Origin: Methylobacter psychrophilus
GTDB taxonomy: Bacteria; Pseudomonadota; Gammaproteobacteria; Methylococcales; Methylomonadaceae
Assembly: GCF_025583945.1 (NCBI RefSeq)
Contig: NZ_JAOEGU010000014.1
Span: forward strand, 32,772-96,771
Direction: 5' to 3'
DNA length: 64,000 bases
This document shows positions 15,916 to 24,229 of this stretch, piece by piece. The notes beneath the pieces are model-generated. The model was not told the DNA's origin. It saw only the letters and a program-made list of their open reading frames with translations, and did no database searches. The position numbers and the translations under genes were made by a program. Each line of letters opens with the position of its first letter. Position 1 is the stretch's first letter.

Positions 15916-16308
15916 TCAAGGGGCTTTAATAATAAATTGGTATTTGCCTGTCACAATGTGCGTATCAATCGAAACCACGCGGTATCGCACTGTGTAAGTA
16001 TCAGGAGGTAAGGTTGGTACCGTTGTATAAAGATGGGATTGGTCAAAGGTTTCTTGCTGGATATCTTTATTGTCAACTCGTTTGCCTTTGCTATCAATTA
16101 CGGCAAGCGCCTTGTATTCCGTACCCACTTTATCGTTAAACCAAACATCGATTTGTTTGGGCGACTCTGACAAAATGGCGTTTGCCTCGGGTGCAGATCG
16201 TACCATAATTGCATGAGCAAATAATGGCAAAGGCATAGCCATCGTAGCAAGCAGGATAAGCCCTGAAAACAGGGAATGATTTTTTTTATAATATTGGCAG
16301 TGAGTCAT
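15916..16308 (-). CDS. copC: CopC-family periplasmic copper-binding protein
   Basis: This 130-residue protein has a signal peptide ending LFA. The mature form would begin HAIMVRSAPEANAILSESP, the classic CopC start. CopC binds Cu(II) through the N-terminal amine and side chain of His1 plus an Asp/His pair; SIDTHIVTGKYQFII near the C-terminus supplies the D-T-H. The Met-rich Cu(I) loop of PcoC is not seen, so this is a Cu(II)-only type. There is no fused CopD, and the neighbour is instead a HupE-like permease. It is probably co-transcribed with the two downstream genes. Confidence 0.88.
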   Translation of the reverse strand: MTHCQYYKKNHSLFSGLILLATMAMPLPLFAHAIMVRSAPEANAILSESPKQIDVWFNDKVGTEYKALAVIDSKGKRVDNKDIQQETFDQSHLYTTVPTLPPDTYTVRYRVVSIDTHIVTGKYQFIIKAP

Positions 16309-16447
16309 AATATCTACGGCTAAAGAAGTAATCTGTCGGTAGTAATCAGGCGGCTATTATATAACCCTTATGGCACAATACCCAGTTAAAAAGAAAGCCT
16401 CGATTTCATAACAATTGCTACTCGACCTTTTTTCGAACGAATGGATT

Positions 16448-16480
16448 AAACAATGTCAAAACTAATTTTTGACATTGTTT
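16448..16480 (-). terminator. stem-loop between the Asp-box lipoprotein gene and copC
   Basis: The perfect 14-base arms AAACAATGTCAAAA and TTTTGACATTGTTT enclose a 5-base loop, beginning 8 bases past the stop of the gene at 16488. It is A/T-rich without a long T-tail. It could end most transcription or lower expression of copC and the genes after it. Confidence 0.55.
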
Positions 16481-16487
16481 ATGCTTA

Positions 16488-17690
16488 TTATTCAAGTATT
16501 TTAACTACCCACTGGCCGGGCTGTTTACTTTGTTTCTCCGTCCACATTGCCAAAAAACCGTGCGAGGTCAGCGTGATACGCGGATGAGTTGCCATGATAC
16601 CGGCTGATGACAAGCGTGTTGGAGTTGACCATGAAATACCGCCATCTTGGGATTGAGCTGAAAAAATACTTGACCCATCCGGCCCTCTTTCATCCCATAC
16701 CCCCACAACCCGCTGTTTATTGGCGGCAATGTCACTATGGCTTGCCAAGCCACCGAGTGCTTGTGGAGCGCTCCACCTTTTACCATTGTTGCCAGAGCGA
16801 AGTGTATATAAACCCGCCCTGTCTTCAACACCGGTCCAAACGGTACTATATAAAGTATCCTCATCGACAACTGCCAGACCGCCACCAACATGAGGACAAC
16901 CATCAAATTGCCATTTAAAATCACCGACCATACCGGCATGTCGCCATGTTACGCCTTGATCGGATGATTGCATTAATGCCATGTCACGGGGTTTCATATC
17001 CCGATATAGCACGCTTAAAACACCTGCGGGGGAAACGGCCAAAGTGTTCCAACAACATGAACACGTTGAATCATCCAACTTCAGACTGGCTTGCCAATGC
17101 TCGCCGCCATCAAGCGAGCGTGCATAACGTAAACTTTGGTAACCGTTTTCTTCCGGGTCAGCCAACCAAACAACATGAAAAACACCCTTGGCATCAACGA
17201 TCATATCAATATGCGATTGATCGCCGTTATTATCAACGGCTGGATTGCTACCGGCATGCCATGTTATACCACTATCATGAGAATAATATGTCACCATCGG
17301 CCCCATGTTTGGCAACTCTCCTGTTGTTTGCCAAATTGCCACTAAATTAGTTCCTGCTCCCGCTATTTGAATATCATTACCACGTACCGCGATAAGATTT
17401 GCATCGTTAACGACATTAATGGCTGTTGTCCAATGCGCACCACCATCATCCGAGGATAAATAACGTACGGCAACACGACTATCTTTTTTTGTAAACTTAC
17501 CCGCAACCAACGCGTGAATCTTGCCATTATTCCCAGTCACATCAAAGCTCGTCACCTCACTTAAATCGAAGGTTGGTTTTGAATAGTCGGTTGAATGAAT
17601 TAGAGAACCAGACTGCGCATTAAAACAAGCAGTTAAGAATACTGAAACAATGCCAATGCCTAGTGCTCGCAAACAAAAAAATAAGTACAT
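16488..17690 (-). CDS. sialidase-like beta-propeller lipoprotein with Asp-box repeats
   Basis: This 400-residue protein has a lipobox-like FLTACF near residue 22. At least six Asp-box motifs (SxDxGxxW) are spaced through the chain: SSDDGGAHW, SHDSGITW, SLDGGEHW, SSDQGVTW, SGNNGKRW and SQDGGISW. This is the six-bladed sialidase-type propeller. The catalytic Arg triad of true sialidases is not obvious, so I would not infer glycan cleavage. A cysteine cluster CSCCW near residue 210 and GCPHVGGG near 265 could bind a metal. It is upstream of copC on the same strand, suggesting a role in periplasmic metal handling (inference). Confidence 0.75.
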   Translation of the reverse strand: MYLFFCLRALGIGIVSVFLTACFNAQSGSLIHSTDYSKPTFDLSEVTSFDVTGNNGKIHALVAGKFTKKDSRVAVRYLSSDDGGAHWTTAINVVNDANLIAVRGNDIQIAGAGTNLVAIWQTTGELPNMGPMVTYYSHDSGITWHAGSNPAVDNNGDQSHIDMIVDAKGVFHVVWLADPEENGYQSLRYARSLDGGEHWQASLKLDDSTCSCCWNTLAVSPAGVLSVLYRDMKPRDMALMQSSDQGVTWRHAGMVGDFKWQFDGCPHVGGGLAVVDEDTLYSTVWTGVEDRAGLYTLRSGNNGKRWSAPQALGGLASHSDIAANKQRVVGVWDERGPDGSSIFSAQSQDGGISWSTPTRLSSAGIMATHPRITLTSHGFLAMWTEKQSKQPGQWVVKILE

Positions 17691-17776
17691 AATACATAAA
17701 ATAGGGGGTTAGTGATTTCACCCTCACAGGCGAAAAAATAGATGATGATTTTCTTTAAAACTATATAATAAATCCT

Positions 17777-17867
17777 AAGGTGATTTCCTGCGAATAATAT
17801 ACCCGGCTTGCTGGTCTTTTTATTCATTTACTGAGCTGTCAAAATAGTTACGTAGCCAACTACGCGT
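17777..17867. repeat. 90-bp dispersed repeat, copy 1
   Basis: This segment (AAGGTGATTTCCTGCGAATA through TACGTAGCCAACTACGCG) matches 47239-47328 in inverted orientation with only a few differences. It contains a small hairpin CGTAG/CTACG at one end. It lies 30 bases upstream of the next gene. Confidence 0.8.
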
Positions 17868-17897
17868 CTAATTCATCATTCAAATAATGGGTATGTC

Positions 17898-18677
17898 ATG
17901 AAATGTAACATAACAATAAAATTTGCTTTTACCATGACAGCAATATTTATGTCTTGGCAGTCTGTAGAAGCAGCCGAGTACAAATCCTTTGCCGGCATTC
18001 GATTTGTCAAAATAGAAGCGGGATGTTTTCTTATGGGCAAAGATACGGATCTCAAAGAAAGCAGTCCTGTTGAATCACCCCAACATCGGGTTTGCATTGA
18101 AAAACCGTTTTATCTTGGTGAAACAGAAATTACCCAGAAACAATGGGAAACAGTGATGGGTAATAATCCCAGTAAATCCAAAGCCCTTTATAAGCCGGTA
18201 GAGAAAGTAAGCTGGAACGATACCCAAGAATTTATTAAACGCTTAAATACACAAGAAGGCGGCAATACTTTGCGCTTACCTAGTGAAGCAGAATGGGAAT
18301 ACTCGGCACGCGCTGGCAGCACCAGCCTGTATTCCTTTGGTGACAAACCAAAAAACTTAATCGATTATTCCTGGTTTGGTGATGAAGGTTACGGTGGCGC
18401 CAGTCATGAAGTTGCCCAAAAAAAACCAAATCCATGGGGCTTGTATGATATGCATGGTAACGTTTGGGAATGGGTACAAGACTGGTACGATCCCAACTAT
18501 TACCACAACAGCCCTGAAAAAAGTCCTATAGGTCCAGAATCAGGCCAATATCGTGTTTATAGGGGCGGTAGCTGGGTTGGCAAAGCGGTTAATTTACGGT
18601 CATCGATACGTTACAGCGGCTTACCCGTTAGCCGTACCAATGATGTTGGTTTTCGCCTTTTGAAAGAAATTCAGTAA
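17898..18677 (+). CDS. periplasmic sulfatase-modifying-factor (SUMF1/FGE-fold) protein without the catalytic cysteines
   Basis: This 259-residue protein has a signal peptide ending VEA. The rest is a single FGE-sulfatase domain: FVKIEAGCFLMG, YLGETEITQKQWETVMG, RLPSEAEWEYSARAG, NPWGLYDMHGNVWEWVQDWY and YRVYRGGSWVG are family hallmarks. True formylglycine-generating enzymes carry two cysteines just after the GGSW motif. Here that stretch reads GGSWVGKAVNLRSS with none, so this is not expected to be an oxidising FGE. No sulfatase gene is near. Related proteins often bind ligands or act as accessory factors. The 90-bp repeat lies just upstream, so promoter elements may come from it. Confidence 0.85.
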   Translation: MKCNITIKFAFTMTAIFMSWQSVEAAEYKSFAGIRFVKIEAGCFLMGKDTDLKESSPVESPQHRVCIEKPFYLGETEITQKQWETVMGNNPSKSKALYKPVEKVSWNDTQEFIKRLNTQEGGNTLRLPSEAEWEYSARAGSTSLYSFGDKPKNLIDYSWFGDEGYGGASHEVAQKKPNPWGLYDMHGNVWEWVQDWYDPNYYHNSPEKSPIGPESGQYRVYRGGSWVGKAVNLRSSIRYSGLPVSRTNDVGFRLLKEIQ

Positions 18678-18893
18678 CTCTATGAGATAATAATTATAGT
18701 TGGCGCTACTACGATATTTTTACCTACTGTTCATCGAACCAACAATAGTTACCTATCCTTTTTTAGACTATTCCGAAGCAGAATTTGTGTTAAAATATAA
18801 ATTAGCAATAGTCATTTGTTTTAATTGAATGTCTTTTGTTATACATTTCTTAAATTTAATATCTTAAAAAATAAACCAGGGGATAAAAACAAT

Positions 18894-19286
18894 ATGTTAT
18901 TGAAAAAAATTGCAGCGACTCTTATCATCACAGCATCAATGCTGGCAGTGTCTCCAATCGCTTTTTCTGCTGAAGAAAAAGTAGATAAAAACGCACTCGT
19001 TGAAGATGCCGCCAATAAAACTGAAGCGTCAATGTTAGAAGCTAAAAGCCTGCTTGAAAAAGGCGGCGAGAGCGATCAAACTTTAAAAGCACTTAATGAT
19101 GCACGTCAATCAGTAAAAGAATTCCGTTATGAAGCAACTGAACGTGCACGTCAAAAATTGAATGGACATTTAAAAAGTGCACGTGAAGCTTTTATCAATA
19201 ATGACAATGAAAAAGCATTAACAGAAATAAAAGCAGGCTTGGTTGTCTACTCAGAAATGAGAAAAGTATACGACGCATCTCACTAA
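18894..19286 (+). CDS. small periplasmic helical protein (SmbP-like layout)
   Basis: This 130-residue protein has a signal peptide (LLKKIAATLIITASMLAVSP, cleaved after AFSA). The mature chain of about 100 residues is predicted all-helical, with repeated A/L spacing (LVEDAANKTEASMLEAKSLL, then LKALNDARQSVKEF, then LKSAREAFINNDNEKALTEI). The order of four short helices recalls the SmbP family of small metal-binding proteins in nitrifiers, but the His repeats of SmbP are absent. I place the start at the ATG at 18894; the frame reaches a TTG 69 bases upstream. A similar protein is encoded 260 bases downstream. Function is unknown. Confidence 0.7.
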   Translation: MLLKKIAATLIITASMLAVSPIAFSAEEKVDKNALVEDAANKTEASMLEAKSLLEKGGESDQTLKALNDARQSVKEFRYEATERARQKLNGHLKSAREAFINNDNEKALTEIKAGLVVYSEMRKVYDASH

Positions 19287-19547
19287 TAATAAGTAATTTT
19301 ATCGATTAAATTATCTAATTAATTTCGCATACTGTATTTTTAGACTATTATATTTCCAGTAAGATTTTGTGGTTTATCTATCTTACAAAAATGCAGCCTA
19401 ATTAAGTATGAATAAACTTAACGTTAGGTAGTTATTAAGCCTGTAATGTTTTTACAGGTATTGTCGATAATTCTATTTGTAGAAAAATTTATTTTAGCGA
19501 ACTGCATTAACAACGTTAATCGACCAACAACTTGAGAAATTAATACT

Positions 19548-19934
19548 ATGAAAAACTTAAAAAAAATAGCTCTGGCTTTATTTATTGCATCATCTATGGG
19601 AGCTGTTTCAAATACCGCTCTTGCTGAAACAGATTCTGGCCGTATTACTTATGCTCCAGCTGATGCAATTGATATGGTTGCAGCAAAAACCGGTCTTGCT
19701 ATTGATGCGATCACCAAAGGCGAAGACAAAGAGAAAGTCTCTGATCTTATTAAGGACGTACTTGCTGCAAGTAAAGAAATCAATGCTAGTGATAAAGTAT
19801 TTGCCGCTCGCGACAAAGTCCACAGCAAACTTAAAGCAGCTCGTAAACACATAAATGAAGGCGCTACACAAGAAGCTGAACAAGAATTAAGAGACGCTCA
19901 AAAAGGTTTCTTGGCATTGAAGGGATTATTGTAA
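19548..19934 (+). CDS. small periplasmic helical protein, relative of the upstream gene
   Basis: This 128-residue protein has a signal peptide (KKIALALFIASSMGAVSNTA, cleaved after ALA). Its mature region again looks like a small helical bundle: DMVAAKTGLAIDAITKGEDK, DLIKDVLAASKEI, VHSKLKAARKHINEG and EAEQELRDAQKGFLAL. The '..AxxxIxxGxxxxAxxxLxxA' rhythm is shared with the protein at 18894, so the two are probably diverged duplicates. The start is the ATG at 19548 with weak GAGAAA upstream. It ends before a strong terminator. Proximity to pmoCAB and the SmbP-like layout raise the idea of a periplasmic metal or stress role, but this is not shown. Confidence 0.7.
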   Translation: MKNLKKIALALFIASSMGAVSNTALAETDSGRITYAPADAIDMVAAKTGLAIDAITKGEDKEKVSDLIKDVLAASKEINASDKVFAARDKVHSKLKAARKHINEGATQEAEQELRDAQKGFLALKGLL

Positions 19935-20081
19935 ATTGGCGACTTACTTCCTGCAACTACATGCAGCGTTGTAAAATTTTCCAACTATAAAAGCACATTG
20001 ATGATTTGATTTAATATATGGTATTAATCATTTATTTTCGTCTTTTATAGCATAAATTTATTATCGTCAAGATAATGAATT

Positions 20082-20117
20082 AAAACCTCGTTACTAAAAA
20101 GTGACGAGGTTTTTTTT
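20082..20117 (+). terminator. Rho-independent terminator
   Basis: The stem AAAACCTCGT.AC / GT.ACGAGGTTTT has a short A-rich loop and is followed by a run of eight T. It ends the unit of the two small helical-protein genes. Confidence 0.9.
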
Positions 20118-20370
20118 ATGCCTGCGATAAAATTCAGTTGCTCGTTCTTTACGGCCCGTAAATAAGCTATTGCCCCATAGAATGGCATAACCTGCTTAAG
20201 CGCAGAGATGCTGCAAATGAATCATTAGCTTAGTGGGCATAGACGATAGAAAATGACACGACACTGAGACCAGCTTAGGAATCGATAACACTACATTCAA
20301 GGCATCACCTGAACTGTATAGGGACACTCTTTATTATCTGACATAGAAACAGGATTTAGCAAACATAATA

Positions 20371-21030
20371 ATGTCTGTTACGAAGTCATTTACATCGCAC
20401 GAATATAACCCAGCTATTCCTAAAACCATCGACATGCTACTAAAAGAAACCAAGCTGCCAACTCTCATGCGATATTATTATCGCCATCAAGAGCAACAAG
20501 GCCAAGTAGTGACACCTGCCATTTTCCGGATTTTTTAAGCAACCATTATCAAAAACGGGCGTGAAAATGGACTGGAAAAGCACACTTACGACAAGAAAAA
20601 AGCTTTGCTAATCTATTCTCCGGTCGAACTTATTACGCTCTCTGAACAACAGGTTATCGCACTTAAAGACCAGATCATTGTAAACATCGTATTGATTGGG
20701 CGATATTAGATTTTGAGTCGGCCTATAATTACGACAATTACTGGTGGGCTTGAGCAACACGCCTTAAGCATCAATTGGCTTTCAGTGATAGCTCTTGTCG
20801 AAAGCCACTAACAAACCAAGCAGACTCTGGATTTAATAACGGTAATGATATGCATGGATAAACATCAAGTCTTGGTTATTGATGATATTGGTGATGTTAA
20901 AAAACTGATGCCGAAATGCAGGCATTACTTGAATTCATTACACTTCGCCATTAGCTAAAGCTTAACTATTAGCTCTAACCAAACTTTTCGTCAGTCAGTA
21001 GATCCATATATTTCTGAAAAATATTTCGGA
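20371..21030 (+). pseudogene. decayed IS21-family istB (transposition helper ATPase)
   Basis: An ATG at 20371 opens a 55-codon frame containing TIDMLLKETKLPTLMRYYY, which matches the IstB N-terminus. Stops and frameshifts follow. About 500 bases later VLVIDDIGDVKK appears (Walker B region of IstB). After a one-base frameshift DAEMQALLEFITLRH follows, then LTISSNQTF, the IstB sensor-1 segment. No istA or terminal repeats are clear. The element is long dead. The 250 bases before it, from 20118, show nothing else recognisable. Confidence 0.75.
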
Positions 21031-21047
21031 TAGCCTAAATTTTCTCA

Positions 21048-21085
21048 AAAAAAAACCCCCGCCACTTAAAAGTGACGGGGGTTTT
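21048..21085 (-). terminator. terminator of the pmoCAB operon
   Basis: On the minus strand the stem ACCCCCGTCACTT / AAGTGGCGGGGGT, with one mismatch, is followed by a run of T residues. It lies 45 bases past the pmoB stop. Confidence 0.92.
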
Positions 21086-21129
21086 TCAATTCCTTAACTG
21101 ATTACCGAAGCAACCAGTTAATTATTTCA

Positions 21130-22374
21130 TTAGATGAAAGATGGAATTAATGGAGCGTCAACAGTAACCATTTGACGGTTACCAGCTTCATCATAGAAGA
21201 ACAACAAACCAGCAAAACGGCTATCTGGATCGTAGATCAAATCAGCTAAACGGTATACTTCCCATGCAGCATCAGAAGCAGTAACTTGTACTGTTCTTGA
21301 TTGACCTGGAGCGATTGGGCTGTTATCGCTAACAGTCAAACCTTCTTCAGCCAACAAATCATCAGGATAACCTGATTCGTCAACAGAAACTTCAGGATCC
21401 AAGAAACGTACACCAGCTGTGTTGAATTCACCTAAACGAACACCTGAATCACCATTGTTGGTGATAGTCATAGTCATTTGCATGGCACGACCAGGTACAC
21501 GATAAGTAGCATCTTCAATTTTAACGCTAACAGTCTTCGCAGGCATTTCAATTGTCTTCATACCACGTAACAAACCAGCTTGAAGAGGTGTTGTGATAGG
21601 GAACTTTTCGTTAGTACTTGCCATTGAAAAGGCAATAATAGCGATAGTACCTGCAGCAAAACCCATTGCAACTTTCTTGTCAGTAGCACTAATTAATGAA
21701 TCAGCTTTACCAGCTTCAACAGCAATTGAACGTGGAACAAACATTGGTTTACGTGCCCAGTATACTAACCACAACAGACCTATGGAGTACCACAGACCAT
21801 GCCAGAAGTAAGTATTACCAAGGTTGTAAGTTTCCAGATCAAGAGTTTCGCCAGTCAAAGTAGTGATTGGGTTAACAAATGAAGCCATAGAACCAGTAAT
21901 AGTTACCCATTTACCTGGACCGATGATTGGACCACCGCCTTGTACGTTCATCATAGCATGAACATGCCAGTCACCTGGACGACGTGCTTTCAACAATACT
22001 TTAAATTCATAAGTTTCACCCAATTCCAAAGAAATTGAACGTGGAACTAATTGACCGCCAACCCATGAACCAACACGAATAAATACTGGACCTGGAATAC
22101 CAACGTTCAAGAATGATACTTCTGGTTTGTCAACAGTTTCAGGCCATCCCTGAAAAACGTAGAACTTACCGGAAATTGTCATTGTATCGTTAACTGGCAC
22201 TTCTTCTTTTGACCAGTTAAGGTCAAACCAGTGAATAGTCCGCATACGCATAAATGCGGCTTGAGATTTTTCACCATGAGCAGATGCAGTTGGTACGTAA
22301 AACATCGCTGCTGTAACAGTAATCAGCAGTGCGACAAAGGATAATTTAGCAACCTTGTCTTTTAATATTTTCAT
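21130..22374 (-). CDS. pmoB: particulate methane monooxygenase subunit B
   Basis: This 414-residue subunit holds the soluble cupredoxin domains of the membrane enzyme that turns methane to methanol. The signal peptide is cleaved after ASA so that His33 becomes the N-terminus. His33, His137 and His139 (PGDWHVHAMM), the ligands of the CuB site, are all present. Two membrane helices lie at about 185-205 and 235-255, between the two cupredoxin domains. The ATG at 22374 has a strong GAGGGGG six bases upstream; the frame extends 24 codons further without family character. Last gene of pmoC-pmoA-pmoB, followed by a terminator. Confidence 0.98.
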   Translation of the reverse strand: MKILKDKVAKLSFVALLITVTAAMFYVPTASAHGEKSQAAFMRMRTIHWFDLNWSKEEVPVNDTMTISGKFYVFQGWPETVDKPEVSFLNVGIPGPVFIRVGSWVGGQLVPRSISLELGETYEFKVLLKARRPGDWHVHAMMNVQGGGPIIGPGKWVTITGSMASFVNPITTLTGETLDLETYNLGNTYFWHGLWYSIGLLWLVYWARKPMFVPRSIAVEAGKADSLISATDKKVAMGFAAGTIAIIAFSMASTNEKFPITTPLQAGLLRGMKTIEMPAKTVSVKIEDATYRVPGRAMQMTMTITNNGDSGVRLGEFNTAGVRFLDPEVSVDESGYPDDLLAEEGLTVSDNSPIAPGQSRTVQVTASDAAWEVYRLADLIYDPDSRFAGLLFFYDEAGNRQMVTVDAPLIPSFI

Positions 22375-22475
22375 ATATCCCCCTCTATTTAATAGAGAAT
22401 CTTTTTTAGTTAATCTGGCATCAATTACTAATAGCCAGCTCTCCAAATTTATCGTTTTTATTTAAGACCCTGAAA

Positions 22476-23225
22476 TTACAGAGACTCGCTAGAGATAAAA
22501 GTTGTTTGAGCGAACCATTTGCCAAAGAAATGCCACAAAAAGTATATAATGATACTCACGAAACCAGAGAAGAACGCTGATACTGGAGCAACGTCTTTAC
22601 CGAATGTTCTCAGTGTACCCTTTTCAACCATTCTGATATATTCAGGTGTACCGGTTCTTACATAGTGGTAACCTTGTAAATCAGCTAATGTCATCATCAT
22701 GCCGTTATATTCAACAGGAACATGTAATGGAGCAATGATTGGCCAGTTGCCAGGATAGAACAACAGACCCCAAGCCAAACCACCGACAACTGCAGTTACT
22801 GTAACACTACCTGTTAACATCAGGATAGCATCAAGAACGATAGCGCCGGGCATCAGGTTAGATGGGAAGCAGAAGTTTACTGGGAAGTATGTCCAGCCCC
22901 AGAAATTTAAGTATCTGTTGACCCATTCGCCTAAAAGCAGACCTAATACACAAACTACCGCACCAAAAGGCAAGCGGTAACGGTACCACAAACATGCTTG
23001 AACAGCAGCAGGGAAAGTGATTGAAACGATTGGTGCTACGGTTACCCATAGACGTCTATCTTTCCAGTCAGTCCAGAAATCCCAGTCACCACCGGTTAAC
23101 ATATAGTGAATGTGATAACCACCAAGTACAACGAAAAACACTGTAAACAAAATTAGCCAATCGAACGTGCGTGAAGCTTTTACTGCTTCTGCGCGTGAAC
23201 GTACAGCTGATTGAGATGCGCTCAT
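22476..23225 (-). CDS. pmoA: particulate methane monooxygenase subunit A
   Basis: This 249-residue integral membrane subunit is the standard methanotroph marker. Diagnostic stretches include GGDWDFWTDWKDRRLWVT, LLLGEWVNRYLNFWGWTYFP, FYPGNWPIIAPLHVPVEYNG and VRTGTPEYIRMVEKGTLRTF. The sequence is that of gammaproteobacterial (type Ia) PmoA rather than AmoA or the divergent PxmA. Length equals the family norm. TAGGAGGT precedes the ATG, an almost ideal ribosome binding site. It lies between pmoC (123-base gap with a stem-loop) and pmoB (101-base gap). Confidence 0.98.
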   Translation of the reverse strand: MSASQSAVRSRAEAVKASRTFDWLILFTVFFVVLGGYHIHYMLTGGDWDFWTDWKDRRLWVTVAPIVSITFPAAVQACLWYRYRLPFGAVVCVLGLLLGEWVNRYLNFWGWTYFPVNFCFPSNLMPGAIVLDAILMLTGSVTVTAVVGGLAWGLLFYPGNWPIIAPLHVPVEYNGMMMTLADLQGYHYVRTGTPEYIRMVEKGTLRTFGKDVAPVSAFFSGFVSIIIYFLWHFFGKWFAQTTFISSESL

Positions 23226-23281
23226 AGCTTACCTCCTAAAGGATTTAAATTATTTTTATTAATCATTAACTTTTCTACTTT

Positions 23282-23312
23282 GCTGCTTCGTCGTGAAAAA
23301 AGACGAAGCAGC
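23282..23312 (-). promoter_or_regulatory. intercistronic stem-loop between pmoC and pmoA
   Basis: The perfect 11-base stem GCTGCTTCGTC/GACGAAGCAGC has a 9-base loop. On the minus strand the loop holds a T-run. It could stabilise or process the pmoC mRNA segment and set different amounts of pmoC and pmoAB message. Confidence 0.7.
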
Positions 23313-23348
23313 CAGGAGATAGTTAATTATTACAACCAAGACTTGATA

Positions 23349-24101
23349 TTAAGCCAAGTCTTTTTTCAGAAGTTTGGAGATAGCACCAACTTCTGTGTTT
23401 ACAACACCTAACAAACCTAAAGCAGCCCATCCGAAGAATACGAAGCCGTAGTGTAAAGGTGCAACGAACAACTCTTCCATAAACCAGAAGGTGTGACCCC
23501 ATTCGTTCAAGCCAACATTTGGTAAGATCATAAAGGGACCAACTACAGCCACTAAATACATCAAATGTAAACCTTCTTTATAGGTAGGTAATCTTGTTTT
23601 TGCATACAACAAAGAAGCACCACCAGTGATGATGTAAATTGGATATGCCAAATAAAATTCAATGATATGACTTGGTGTAAAGTCAGTATCACGAACAATA
23701 GTTTGATGCCAAGTACCATCTTGCTCTGTAAAGTAGCTAGCGCCAAAATAAATAGCGATACCGTACATACATAACCAAGTCCAATGTGTGAAATGTCTTC
23801 TCAACTCTTCTCTTGGAGTGATTGACATCACTTTACGATCACGAGTCTTCCACATGTAACCCCACAAAAGACCAGCAGTGATTACTTCCAATACAAATTC
23901 GATATACAGGAAGTTCATCCAGTATGTTTCGAATTCTGGCGCGAATGAGTCAAGACCGGCAGACCAGCCATAAACACCTTCATACCAGCGTACCCAGGCG
24001 TAAAACACTATGTATAGTGCTGCACCCATGACGAGATTTCTTTTTTTCAACAGCGGTTGTTCCGCAGCATCAGTTTTAACTGATTCAGTTGTAGCTGCCA
24101 T
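23349..24101 (-). CDS. pmoC: particulate methane monooxygenase subunit C
   Basis: This 250-residue integral membrane subunit is thought to carry the catalytic copper site. The conserved metal ligands are visible as Asp128 and His132 (DGTWH) and His145 (FTPSHIIEFY), with the same 4- and 13-residue spacing as Asp156/His160/His173 of Methylococcus. A charged, poorly conserved N-terminus (1-20) precedes six or seven membrane helices. TAGGAGGT lies before the ATG. It is the first gene of the operon, with a sigma-70-like promoter about 130 bases upstream. Confidence 0.98.
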   Translation of the reverse strand: MAATTESVKTDAAEQPLLKKRNLVMGAALYIVFYAWVRWYEGVYGWSAGLDSFAPEFETYWMNFLYIEFVLEVITAGLLWGYMWKTRDRKVMSITPREELRRHFTHWTWLCMYGIAIYFGASYFTEQDGTWHQTIVRDTDFTPSHIIEFYLAYPIYIITGGASLLYAKTRLPTYKEGLHLMYLVAVVGPFMILPNVGLNEWGHTFWFMEELFVAPLHYGFVFFGWAALGLLGVVNTEVGAISKLLKKDLA

Positions 24102-24229
24102 TTCTACCTCCTAAAAATTAACAAATTCCTGGCTTAATTAACCAGGATTCTATGGTACAACTCCATTTTCCCACTTCAACTTAAAATAAATTAAGCTTCG
24201 GTGCCACCAAGTCAATTTAGTGAGCAGTC

